DNA of 19,833 nt from an uncultured Actinomyces sp. GTDB lineage: Bacteria > Actinomycetota > Actinomycetes > Actinomycetales > Actinomycetaceae. Shown piece by piece: positions 7,137-14,735 of this stretch. The notes beneath the pieces are model-generated. The model saw only the letters and a program-made list of their open reading frames with translations. It was not told the DNA's origin and made no database searches. Positions within the stretch are counted from its first letter, which is position 1, and each line of letters begins with the position of its first letter. The translations under genes were made by a program, and so were the position numbers. The stretch is from NCBI GenBank assembly GCA_902373545.1, contig CABKMZ010000036.1:1-19833 (forward strand), given 5' to 3'.

Positions 7137-9749
7137 TTAGGGTTTATCAACATTCATGACAAGCCCGTCGAACATCGCATTAATGTCAACTTCCACGCTA
7201 CACCCATCCTGCACCTGCCCGCCGAGCAGCATAACAGCCAGCCGATCACCGATCTCGCGCTGAATCAAGCGGCGAAGCGGGCGCGCCCCGAAGGCGGGAT
7301 CATAGCCCACCCGAGTCAACCAGCCGCGAGCTGGCTCACTAACTGTCAAGTTTATGCGGCGATCCTGGAGGCGCGTTTGAAGGGCAGCAACCAGCAGGTC
7401 AACGATCTGACCCAGATTTTCGCGGGTCAGGGCGTCAAACATGACAGTCTCATCCAGCCTATTGAGGAATTCTGGCCTGAAATTCGACCGCACAACAGAC
7501 ATGACCGCATCCCGCTTTTCCGAGTCCGTCAAACCCTCGTCCACCAGGAACTGCGACCCCAGGTTTGACGTGAGAATCAGGATCGTGTTGCGGAAGTCGA
7601 CCGTCCGACCCTGACCGTCAGTGAGACGCCCGTCATCAAGAACCTGCAAGAGGATGTCGAAGATCTCAGGGTCAGCTTTCTCGACTTCGTCCAGGAGAAC
7701 GACAGAATATGGCCGACGTCGCACCGCTTCGGTCAGCTGACCGCCCTGCTCGTAGCCGACGTACCCCGGAGGGGCACCGACCAGACGCGCGACCGAGTGC
7801 TTCTCCGAGTACTCGGACATGTCGATGCGCACGATCGCACGCTCGTCGTCGAAGAGGAACTCCGCGAGGGACTTGGCCAGCTCCGTCTTGCCGACGCCCG
7901 TGGGCCCCAGGAAGAGGAAGGAACCGGTCGGGCGATTCGGATCGGACAGGCCCGCGCGCGAACGCCTCACGGCGTCCGATACCGCTCGCACCGCCTCCTT
8001 CTGTCCAATCAGACGCTTGCCAAGCTCGTCCTCCATGTGAAGAAGCTTCTCAGTCTCAGTTTGGAGGAGTTTACCCGTAGGAATTCCCGTCCAGGCCTCG
8101 ATAACCTCGGCAATCTCCGTAGGGCCAACCTTCTCAGCGATCATCGGTTCCTCGGCAGCAACGGCATCCTGCTCCTCGGCGCGAGCCTCCTCCTGCGCAA
8201 TCTGTCGTTCGACGGCCGGAATCTCTCCGTTTTGCAGGCGACCGGCTTCCTCCCAACGCCCCTCGCGCACGGCCAGCTCGAGCTGGGTGCGCAGCGTGTC
8301 CAGCTGGACGCGCAGGTCACCCACGCGGTTGTGGCCAGCCTTCTCGGCCTCCCAGCGCGCGGTGAGCGCACGCAGCTTCTCTTCGCGATCCGCCAGGTCC
8401 GCGCGCAGCTTGCTCAGGCGATCCTGGGTGGCGGCGTCGGCCCCGTCGGGGTCGGACTCCGCCAGGTAGGACTCCTCCATGCGCAGGCGATCCACACTGC
8501 GGCGCAGCTCGTCGATCTCGACCGGCGAGGAATCCAGCTCCATGCGCAGACGCGAGGCAGCCTCGTCGATCAGGTCAATCGCCTTATCGGGCAGCTGACG
8601 CCCCGTGATGTAGCGGTTCGACAGGGTCGCGGCGGCCACCAGCGCGCCATCGGAGATCGTCACCTTGTGGTGGGCCTCGTACTTCGGGGCGATGCCGCGC
8701 AGGATGGCGACCGTGTCCTCAACCGAGGGCTCGCCGACGAAGACCTGCTGGAAGCGACGCTCCAGGGCGGGATCCTTCTCAATGTTCTCGCGATACTCGT
8801 CGAGCGTGGTCGCACCGACCATGCGCAGCTCGCCGCGGGCGAGCATGGGCTTGAGCATGTTGCCCGCGTCCATCGCACCCTCGGAGCCACCGCCCGCGCC
8901 GACGACCGTATGCAGCTCGTCGATGAAGGTGATGACCTGACCGTCCGAGCGCGCAATCTCGGCCAGGACGGCCTTGAGGCGCTCCTCGAACTCGCCGCGA
9001 TACTTCGCACCGGCCACCATCGAGGACACGTCCAGCGAGATCAGGCGCTTGTCGCGCAGGGACTCGGGGACGTCGCCAGCGACGATGCGCTGGGCCAGAC
9101 CCTCGACGACGGCGGTTTTACCGACGCCGGGCTCGCCGATGAGGACAGGGTTGTTCTTCGTGCGGCGCGACAGGACCTGCACGACGCGGCGAATCTCGTT
9201 ATCGCGCCCGATGACGGGGTCGAGCTTGCCCTCGCGCGCCACCTCGGTCAGGTCGCGGCCGTACTTCGCCAGGGCCTCGAACGAGCCCTCGGGGTCAGCC
9301 GTCGTGATCGGGTCGGGGCGCAGCTGGGAGAGAGCCTGCGTGAGCGCGTCGACCTGGGCGCCACCCTGGGTCAGGATGCGCCCCGCCTCCGTGTCGGATG
9401 CGGCCAGCGCGATGAGCAGGTGCTCGGTGGAGATGTACTGGTCTCCCGCCCCCTGGGCGCGCTCCTCCGCGTCCTGGACGACGGCGAGCAGCGCGCGCGA
9501 GGCCTGGGCTGAGCCAGCGGATGCCCCCTGGGTACTCGGCAGGGACACCAGGGCGTTGCGAGTGCGCGTGCCGATCGCGCGGGCATCCGCGCCGACGGCC
9601 TGGAGCAGGGACAGGGCAATGCCCTCGCGCTGCTCGATGAGTGCCTGGAGCAAGTGGATGGGCTCCACCTGCGGATTTCCGGCCGCCGATGCGGCCTGGA
9701 GCGCGGAGGCGATGGCCTCCTGCGCCTTCGTGGTCATCTCACGTGCCAT
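7137..9749 (-). CDS. clpB: ClpB protein disaggregase
   Basis: A hexameric AAA+ chaperone that pulls polypeptides from aggregates together with DnaK/DnaJ/GrpE. The 870 residues match the family length. Visible in order: Clp N-terminal repeats (about 1-145), Walker A GEPGVGKT (205-212), pore loop KYRGEFE (249-255), Walker B FIDELH (275-280), the coiled-coil M domain (about 410-530), second Walker A GPTGVGKT (615-622), pore loop GYVGYE (662-667), Walker B LLDEVEK (685-691) and a C-terminal D2-small domain. The M domain separates it from ClpC, and there is no IGF loop for ClpP binding. GGAGG lies nine bases before the ATG. A HAIR inverted repeat 76 bases upstream makes HspR control very likely, and hspR itself lies at the right end of the window. 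Confidence 0.96.
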   Translation of the reverse strand: MAREMTTKAQEAIASALQAASAAGNPQVEPIHLLQALIEQREGIALSLLQAVGADARAIGTRTRNALVSLPSTQGASAGSAQASRALLAVVQDAEERAQGAGDQYISTEHLLIALAASDTEAGRILTQGGAQVDALTQALSQLRPDPITTADPEGSFEALAKYGRDLTEVAREGKLDPVIGRDNEIRRVVQVLSRRTKNNPVLIGEPGVGKTAVVEGLAQRIVAGDVPESLRDKRLISLDVSSMVAGAKYRGEFEERLKAVLAEIARSDGQVITFIDELHTVVGAGGGSEGAMDAGNMLKPMLARGELRMVGATTLDEYRENIEKDPALERRFQQVFVGEPSVEDTVAILRGIAPKYEAHHKVTISDGALVAAATLSNRYITGRQLPDKAIDLIDEAASRLRMELDSSPVEIDELRRSVDRLRMEESYLAESDPDGADAATQDRLSKLRADLADREEKLRALTARWEAEKAGHNRVGDLRVQLDTLRTQLELAVREGRWEEAGRLQNGEIPAVERQIAQEEARAEEQDAVAAEEPMIAEKVGPTEIAEVIEAWTGIPTGKLLQTETEKLLHMEDELGKRLIGQKEAVRAVSDAVRRSRAGLSDPNRPTGSFLFLGPTGVGKTELAKSLAEFLFDDERAIVRIDMSEYSEKHSVARLVGAPPGYVGYEQGGQLTEAVRRRPYSVVLLDEVEKADPEIFDILLQVLDDGRLTDGQGRTVDFRNTILILTSNLGSQFLVDEGLTDSEKRDAVMSVVRSNFRPEFLNRLDETVMFDALTRENLGQIVDLLVAALQTRLQDRRINLTVSEPARGWLTRVGYDPAFGARPLRRLIQREIGDRLAVMLLGGQVQDGCSVEVDINAMFDGLVMNVDKP

Positions 9750-9824
9750 GAGATCGTTCCTCCAAATAGTTCGAATGTGTCGCGCCGATGGTTCTCGGCG
9801 TATCTGATAGACATAACGAAGCTA

Positions 9825-9849
9825 AAGTTGAGTCTATTCCACTCAACTT
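9825..9849. promoter_or_regulatory. HAIR element (HspR operator) upstream of clpB
   Basis: AAGTTGAGT-CTATTCC-ACTCAACTT is a perfect 9-base inverted repeat with a 7-base spacer, matching the HspR-associated inverted repeat (CTTGAGT-N7-ACTCAAG) except for one symmetrical change in each arm (C to G and G to C). It lies 76 bases before the clpB ATG, the expected place for repression of clpB by HspR, as established in Streptomyces and mycobacteria. Confidence 0.85.
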
Positions 9850-9878
9850 GAAAATGGAGACAGGAACGAGGCCTGGGC

Positions 9879-10541
9879 TCAGTCCTCCGGAAGCCAGACG
9901 GGTCCGCCGAAGCCGCGCTGATGACCGCCCGACGGGCCAGAATCATCGGCATCCTCGATGCCGTAGCGCTCCGCGAGCGCGCGGAAGAGCTGGAGCGTTG
10001 TGGCCAGAGCGCACATGACCTGCTGGACCAGCTGAGCATCCGTGGCGCCATACTCGTAGTCGCCGTTCACCTCGGCGACGACACGGTCGCCCTCCAGTTG
10101 CTCGGCCACGTAGGCCTTGGGCCACAGGAACTCCCCGTGCCAGGCCTGCAGAAAGTCACGCAGGTCCTCCCCATACTCGAGAGGAACGAGCTGCTTCATG
10201 AACGCGACGATCGACAGCACTTCGCGCGAATCACCGAGGAAACGGAAGCAGAACAGGTGCCCCTCCCAGAATCCACACAGGTCACTATCATCATCGATGC
10301 GCCACGCCCAGCCTTCAGAGTCGAAAAGGAGTCCCAGGCGCTCTTGCGTGATGGGACGAACCATGTCAAAGCGATTAGCTTCAAACTCCGAGTTACCCGT
10401 GGCGATTCCTTCCGCCGCTGCCGCGTTGCTTTCCTCCCATTGTCCCATATCAGAGGGCATACCGTCCGCCGATTCGGCGCGGCGAGGCGTGCCCTCACCG
10501 TCGGTCCCGCCGTCGGCATCCGCCCGCCATAGCCAGCTCAT
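9879..10541 (-). CDS. YbjN domain-containing protein
   Basis: A 220-residue protein with a polar, probably disordered first 55 residues and a conserved core (about 58-200) resembling the actinobacterial YbjN family, whose fold is like that of type III secretion chaperones. Recognisable blocks are LFDSEGWAWRIDDDSDLCGF (71-90), DLRDFLQAWHGEFLWPKAYV and VNGDYEYGATDAQLVQQVM. No signal peptide or membrane segment. The molecular role of the family is not settled; it is linked to stress or regulatory functions in other bacteria. A start at 10541 is supported by AGGGGAG eight bases upstream. It is transcribed towards clpB, but the HAIR promoter region separates them. Assignment rests on motif memory, not a search. 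Confidence 0.72.
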   Translation of the reverse strand: MSWLWRADADGGTDGEGTPRRAESADGMPSDMGQWEESNAAAAEGIATGNSEFEANRFDMVRPITQERLGLLFDSEGWAWRIDDDSDLCGFWEGHLFCFRFLGDSREVLSIVAFMKQLVPLEYGEDLRDFLQAWHGEFLWPKAYVAEQLEGDRVVAEVNGDYEYGATDAQLVQQVMCALATTLQLFRALAERYGIEDADDSGPSGGHQRGFGGPVWLPED

Positions 10542-10707
10542 GATGACTCCCCTACTCGTCTCTTTCGATCGTGACGCGCCACTGCGTCGTTAACTCGGGG
10601 GCGTGAGCGCGTCGGCCACCCCTGTGCACCATGTCCACATGCACACCCATTGGCCACCTCCTCCACTCACCGCATCTCGTCATCAGTGCGTGTATCTCGA
10701 CACCTTC

Positions 10708-10736
10708 ACAGTAGCGCAGAATCCGCGAAATACCAA
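10708..10736 (-). promoter_or_regulatory. Candidate promoter for the YbjN gene
   Basis: On the minus strand, TTGGTA (10736-10731), a 17-base spacer and TACTGT (10713-10708) form a moderate sigma-70-like promoter directly after the hairpin at 10737-10767. It would give a leader of about 160 bases. Confidence 0.35.
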
Positions 10737-10767
10737 TGGCCGCAGGGTCTTTTCAACCCTGCGGCCA
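10737..10767 (-). terminator. Hairpin, probable terminator for the DUF418 transcript
   Basis: A perfect 12-base-pair stem, TGGCCGCAGGGT with its complement (10737-10748 and 10756-10767), closes a 7-base loop. Read on the minus strand it is followed by TTGGTATTT, a weak T tract. It lies about 137 bases past the DUF418 stop codon. Confidence 0.6.
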
Positions 10768-10903
10768 GTGATCGGACGAGCGACGAGGAACCATCGTTGC
10801 AGCTCATCCGGGGGACTCAGCCGCGCCTGCAACTAATTGTCTAGTTGCTCACATTTTGACATAGCCCTTGCAAGCAGCGCGAATTTCTATTAAATAGGGA
10901 TTT

Positions 10904-12316
10904 TTACTCGCCCTCGGAAACACTTCCCCGCGCAGGTGTCTCACTCTCAGCACACGGCGCGGCGGCCGCAGTCACCGCGTCAGATGATGTCGCCGCAGCC
11001 TCTGCAGGCGCGCCCGACTGACCGGCGAGAACAGGCAAGAAGGCCGGCAGCGGCCTACGCCTGGCACTCTTGGCAACAAGCCAGCGCAGCGCCCACTCAG
11101 CGGGACCGCGCGACGATCCCAATGCCTCGGCAATGACACAGCCGATGCCGATCAGCGCCCACACAACGAGCGCGATCAGGCCGGACACGGCGACCCCGAG
11201 GCTGCGCACCCCGGCCACACCAAGCACGACGACAATGAGGATGAAGAGCACCGTCTGGGACAGGTAGGCGGTCATCGAGCGGCGACCGATCGCACTCAGG
11301 AAAGCACAGACCGAGCCAAGCTTGTCGCGAGGCCCACCACCCACGAGCGCGAGGAGCGCAAGCCAGCCGCACGCGCCCAGCACCCCCGAGGCATGGAAGA
11401 GCGGGTAGGACCAGGCGGCCGAGCCCGCAAACGCCCACGTCAGCTGCATGAGCGCGAAAGGAAGCCCACCGAGGACACCAACGCCCAGACCACCTACGGC
11501 GACACAGGCAAGGACGAGCCCATGCCCGCGGGGATCCTGCAGGACACCCCAGCGAGCGATGCCCACACCGATCATGACGCACGGAACCACGAGGGACAGC
11601 AGAACCGTTGCGATGGTTGCTCCCAACCAGGTCCTCAGGGACGTCAACGGGTAGAACATCGTCGGCGCCAACGGGCCGTGATATTCGAGCACCATGGGCG
11701 TGCCACCCATCGAAAACCCCGTTCCCCACAAACCGAGGAGGCTGAGCGCAGCAACGAGGGAGCCCACCAAGACGCGCGGCCACGCGCGCTTCATGACGAC
11801 GACTTCGGCGAACAACACCGCGACGAGGCCGTAGGTTCCGATGATGTCACCCGAAAAGAACAGGGCATGCACGCCGCCGAATACCAGCATCCACAGGCCG
11901 CGGCGACGGATTAGGCGCGCGGCCACGCGGCGAACGTGACGCTCGATATTCTCCTCGACAATCTGTCGCTGGACGGGATGCCAGCCGGCGACTTCCTCGG
12001 CGGAGAAGGTGTCCAAAGCGGCCCGGCGCTCACGCTCCATCGTGCGCGACGCCATGATCGCCATGCCGAAGCCGAACAGAATGGAGAAGAGCGGGTAGGC
12101 CCTGCGATCGACGAGCACGGTGCGGGCCAGATACCACCACTGGTCGGCGCCATTCATCGCCTCGAGGGCCGCGTGTCCTGCCTGGGGAGTCTCCGGGAAG
12201 TAAGCAAGCCAGAAGGGCACATTCGCCAGAGCAATCAAGGCCAGCATGAAGCCGCGCGCGACGTCAGGGGCCGGGTAACGCACCTGGCGAGTGCCGGTGA
12301 AAGACAGGGTAGACAC
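10904..12316 (-). CDS. DUF418 family multi-pass membrane protein
   Basis: A 470-residue integral membrane protein. It begins with the family-like DVARGFMLALIALANVPFW (first membrane segment, about 18-40), followed by about nine or ten further hydrophobic segments. The C-terminal family signatures are recognisable as IGRRSMTAYLSQTVLF (GRxSLTNYxxQ in most members) and RGPAEWALRWL (GPxEWLLR). The last 55 residues are Ala/Ser-rich and probably cytoplasmic and disordered. Members are related to acyltransferase-like or YeiB proteins; the function is not established. A GTG start is chosen, with GAGAGGA seven bases upstream. It has a terminator of the preceding gene in front of it and probably has its own promoter there. 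Nothing around it defines its substrate. Confidence 0.83.
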   Translation of the reverse strand: MSTLSFTGTRQVRYPAPDVARGFMLALIALANVPFWLAYFPETPQAGHAALEAMNGADQWWYLARTVLVDRRAYPLFSILFGFGMAIMASRTMERERRAALDTFSAEEVAGWHPVQRQIVEENIERHVRRVAARLIRRRGLWMLVFGGVHALFFSGDIIGTYGLVAVLFAEVVVMKRAWPRVLVGSLVAALSLLGLWGTGFSMGGTPMVLEYHGPLAPTMFYPLTSLRTWLGATIATVLLSLVVPCVMIGVGIARWGVLQDPRGHGLVLACVAVGGLGVGVLGGLPFALMQLTWAFAGSAAWSYPLFHASGVLGACGWLALLALVGGGPRDKLGSVCAFLSAIGRRSMTAYLSQTVLFILIVVVLGVAGVRSLGVAVSGLIALVVWALIGIGCVIAEALGSSRGPAEWALRWLVAKSARRRPLPAFLPVLAGQSGAPAEAAATSSDAVTAAAAPCAESETPARGSVSEGE

Positions 12317-12360
12317 ACAAAATCCTCTCGCTGGGGGACGCGGTTGTGAGAGACGAGGAA

Positions 12361-12396
12361 GGGGGTGAGGCCGGGCGAAACCCGGGACTCACCCCC
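12361..12396 (-). terminator. Terminator after small membrane protein A
   Basis: A two-part stem, GGGGGTGAG with CTCACCCCC (12361-12369, 12388-12396) and inner CCGGG with CCCGG, closes on CGAAA. It begins 12 bases past the stop of the minus-strand gene. The tail is pyrimidine-rich rather than a clean T run. Confidence 0.75.
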
Positions 12397-12408
12397 TCGC
12401 GCTATGAG

Positions 12409-13002
12409 TCAGCGAACAGCTGCCATCATAGCCTCTTGCATGATGCGGCGGCGCTTGCCGTTGACCTTGACGAGGAGCACGATGCCGACGATCAGGCAGA
12501 TCAGACCGGTCACTCCGACGACGGTGCCCCACACGAAGGGCACCACGAAGGTCTTGGTCACGGCATCCGGCGTGGCATTGACAGCGTAGAAAGACGAGTC
12601 GTTGGACAGGCCAGCGCAGTAAATCCTGTACGGGCCCGCGGGCACACCCGAAGCCGTGTAGGTGTCGTCGGCGTCCGCAGAGGGTCGCAGCGAATACATC
12701 GCACCGGAGGAGTCGACGAGCGAGCAGGCGGGATCCGTATCCACGCGCACCTGGACCGTGAAGTCTCCAGACGCGGTCACGGTCACGGAATCGCCGTTGT
12801 TTGTGGTGCCACCGTGGATCGAGTTCGCGCCGGTCTGACTCACACCGTAAATCATCATTCCGAAGAACACGGCCGGCGCAATGAAGAGCATCAGGACGAT
12901 ACCGAGGACCAGCGTGGTGATGCCAGCCCCGCGGCCGGGCATCTTCGGCATCGGCACCGGGGAGGGAGCCACCGGGGCGGAACCATAGGAAGGAGTGGAC
13001 AT
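12409..13002 (-). CDS. Small two-pass membrane protein A (paralogue of the next gene)
   Basis: A 197-residue protein of no family I can name. It has a Pro-rich N-terminus (1-24), a membrane segment (about 27-52), an extracytoplasmic beta-rich domain of about 95 residues (NGDSVTVT at 69-76, CSLVDSSG at 93-100, YTAS, YRIYC), a second membrane segment (about 152-179) and a basic tail beginning KRRR. Cys93 and Cys129 probably form a disulphide. The architecture, motifs and 36-residue Cys spacing are shared with the adjacent gene. The start at 13002 has AAAGG eight bases upstream; the frame is open further upstream but only into the promoter. The N-terminus should be inside the cell, so both tails would be cytoplasmic. 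Function unknown. Confidence 0.8.
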   Translation of the reverse strand: MSTPSYGSAPVAPSPVPMPKMPGRGAGITTLVLGIVLMLFIAPAVFFGMMIYGVSQTGANSIHGGTTNNGDSVTVTASGDFTVQVRVDTDPACSLVDSSGAMYSLRPSADADDTYTASGVPAGPYRIYCAGLSNDSSFYAVNATPDAVTKTFVVPFVWGTVVGVTGLICLIVGIVLLVKVNGKRRRIMQEAMMAAVR

Positions 13003-13033
13003 GTCTGTGCCTTTCTGGTGGAAATGTCGGCTC

Positions 13034-13042
13034 AGCATAACA
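13034..13042 (-). promoter_or_regulatory. Extended -10 promoter of membrane protein A
   Basis: TGTTATGCT on the minus strand fits an extended -10 (TGn-TATnnT). It ends 31 bases before the ATG, which gives a leader of about 25 bases. The identical nonamer stands at the identical distance in front of the paralogue. No good -35 is visible. Confidence 0.6.
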
Positions 13043-13112
13043 CCGTTCGACGCAACCGAGCGCACTTGACGATCCGAGCGTGTTGCGTCATCGCAGCGAG
13101 ATAACATGCGCC

Positions 13113-13155
13113 AAAAAAGGCGTGAGGCCGGGAATGACTCCCGGCCTCACGCCTT
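13113..13155 (-). terminator. Intrinsic terminator after small membrane protein B
   Basis: A perfect 17-base-pair stem (13117-13133 with 13139-13155) with a 5-base loop. On the minus strand it runs directly into six Ts (13118-13113), a textbook intrinsic terminator 14 bases past the stop codon. Confidence 0.92.
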
Positions 13156-13169
13156 GCGCGACATACTTG

Positions 13170-13859
13170 TCAGCGGATGGCTGACATCATCGTTTGCTGA
13201 ACGAGGCGGCGCCGCTTGCCGTTCGCCTTGACAAGGAGAACAATACCGACGATCAGCAGGATCAGGCCGATGACTCCGACCACCGTCGCCCACACGAAGG
13301 GCATCACGAACATCTGGATGACCGCATCCTCAGCATTCCCATTGAAACCGAAGATATCGGTGCCCGACGTCACGAGGTCGCAGTCAATCTTGTACGTGCC
13401 ACTGGACAGGTTCGAGGCCGTGTACAGGTTGTTCTGGTCGTCGTAGGACTGCATACGGTGGGACACGCCGCTCGAGTCAACCAGCGAGCAGGAAGTAGCG
13501 CCAGCCTCACCGATCATCAGCGTGTACTGTCCCTCCGACGTGACGGTCACGCTGTCGCCGTTTCGCAGGATGGCTTCGTTACCGACCGACTCGGCGGCCG
13601 AGGTGATACCCATTCCCATCGTCATAATGAGAACGATGGGGGCGACAATGATCATCAGCAGTACACCAATGACCAGCGTGACCACGCCGGGAGCTCGGCT
13701 GGGCATATCCGGCATCACAACGGCGGTGGGGCCAGCATAGCCACCGCCGTAAGCGGCGCCGGAATATCCCTGGGGCGCGGCGGTCTGCGCGTTTTCGCCG
13801 TACTGGGGCCAGGGCGTGTTCTGCCCGCCCTGAGAATCGTAAGGGGACGGATTCGACAT
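13170..13859 (-). CDS. Small two-pass membrane protein B (paralogue of membrane protein A)
   Basis: A 229-residue protein with the same plan as membrane protein A: a Gly/Tyr/Pro/Gln-rich N-terminus (1-55) longer than in its sister, a membrane segment (about 58-83), an outer domain with NGDSVTVT (100-107), CSLVDSSG (124-131), YTAS (146-149) and YKIDC (156-160), a second membrane segment (about 182-211) and the basic tail starting KRRR. Cys124 and Cys160 are again 36 apart. The second membrane segment and tail are the best conserved part. The start at 13859 is backed by AGGAAGG seven bases upstream. A terminator separates it from the sister gene, so the pair arose by tandem duplication with its promoter but is not one operon. 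I do not recognise the family. Confidence 0.8.
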   Translation of the reverse strand: MSNPSPYDSQGGQNTPWPQYGENAQTAAPQGYSGAAYGGGYAGPTAVVMPDMPSRAPGVVTLVIGVLLMIIVAPIVLIMTMGMGITSAAESVGNEAILRNGDSVTVTSEGQYTLMIGEAGATSCSLVDSSGVSHRMQSYDDQNNLYTASNLSSGTYKIDCDLVTSGTDIFGFNGNAEDAVIQMFVMPFVWATVVGVIGLILLIVGIVLLVKANGKRRRLVQQTMMSAIR

Positions 13860-13890
13860 GAGTGTGCCTTCCTGATGGGACATTTGTTTC

Positions 13891-13899
13891 AGCATAACA
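13891..13899 (-). promoter_or_regulatory. Extended -10 promoter of membrane protein B
   Basis: TGTTATGCT, identical in sequence and in distance to the start codon (31 bases) to the element in front of membrane protein A. The matched pair supports both calls. Confidence 0.6.
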
Positions 13900-13937
13900 A
13901 CGCGGCCGCCCCTGCGAACAGGGTTGCGCGACCACTG

Positions 13938-13973
13938 GGACGTCTCCGATCCCCGTGTGGATCGGAGACGTCC
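13938..13973 (-). terminator. Terminator of the murT-gatD operon
   Basis: A perfect 15-base-pair stem (13938-13952 with 13959-13973) with a 6-base loop begins 21 bases past the gatD stop. No T run follows on the minus strand. Confidence 0.75.
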
Positions 13974-13994
13974 ATCTGCGAGAGGAGGCAGGCC

Positions 13995-14735
13995 CTAGGG
14001 CAGCTGGACCCCGCTCAAGCGCTGCGCGCGCAGCTCGGCCACGCCGGGCACCTCGAGGGGTTCGAGCGCCATGCCGGTCGCGCGCGTCAGCAGCAGGTCG
14101 GCCAGCTCGGGGTTACGCGCCAGCGCCGGTCCGTGCATGTAGGTGGCGATGATTGACCCCTGGACGGCACCGTCGTAGGCGACATCGGCGGGCTGGCGTC
14201 CCTGCGGGGTGCCATTACCGACGCCGGAGACGACGCGCCCGAGAGGTGCCGCGTCGGGGCCCAGGACGGTTCCTCCGCCATGATTCTCAAAGCCGCTCAG
14301 GGCCTGGGTGAGCCCCTCGACGAGGGGCACCGTCACCAGCTCGCCGATGGTGCGGTGTCCCTGCGGCTCGGTCGTGATGTCCAGGACGCCCATGCCGGGC
14401 ACGCGCGCGCCTCGCGCGTCCTCGTACCAGTGGCCCAGGACCTGCAGGGAGGCGCAGATCGCCAGGAGTGGGCGCCCGGCGTCGAGCGCGCGGGACAGGC
14501 CGGAGGTGGCGCGGAACTTGTCGGCCGCGAGCGCCTGGGCCGTGTCCTCTCCCCCGCCCAGGGTGTAGATGTCGAGGCTGTCGGGGATCTCCTCGGTCAA
14601 CCCGACGTGGATGACCTCGGCGTCGATGCCGCGCCTGCGGGCGCGTTCGGCCAGGATCAGGGCGTTGCCCGTGTCCCCGTAGGTGCCCAAGACCTCGGGC
14701 ATGAGGACGCCGATTCGCAGCGTGGAAACACTCAC
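13995..14735 (-). CDS. gatD: Lipid II isoglutaminyl synthase, glutaminase subunit GatD
   Basis: GatD releases ammonia from glutamine and passes it to MurT, which amidates the D-glutamate of the lipid II stem peptide. The 246-residue protein is a CobB/CobQ-like class I amidotransferase. It opens with the family motif LGTYGDTGNALIL (16-28), has the nucleophile Cys94 in LLAICASLQVLG and His201 in ATYMHGPALARNPELADLLL. Cys94 is at the same residue number as reported for the S. aureus enzyme. CASLQ is a variant of the usual CGGYQ/CAGxQ elbow but keeps the nucleophile. I chose the GTG at 14735, whose TGA is the stop of murT (GTGA overlap), since the longer frame would lie inside murT. The partners form a complex, and the coupling fits their equal dosage. 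Confidence 0.92.
   Translation of the reverse strand: MSVSTLRIGVLMPEVLGTYGDTGNALILAERARRRGIDAEVIHVGLTEEIPDSLDIYTLGGGEDTAQALAADKFRATSGLSRALDAGRPLLAICASLQVLGHWYEDARGARVPGMGVLDITTEPQGHRTIGELVTVPLVEGLTQALSGFENHGGGTVLGPDAAPLGRVVSGVGNGTPQGRQPADVAYDGAVQGSIIATYMHGPALARNPELADLLLTRATGMALEPLEVPGVAELRAQRLSGVQLP

Larger units (their letters stand above)
10542..10903. other. Intergenic region of about 360 bases with hairpins and one candidate promoter
   Basis: No gene is supported here. It holds a candidate promoter for the YbjN gene, a 12-base-pair hairpin (10737-10767), and a pair of mutually exclusive stems at 10796-10848. The part from about 10830 to 10905 is clearly richer in A and T than the surroundings. 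Confidence 0.6.

Noticed and set aside
7797..9512. 571-codon plus-strand frame antisense to clpB
   Set aside because: ClpB on the other strand is complete with all motifs; this frame is a composition effect.
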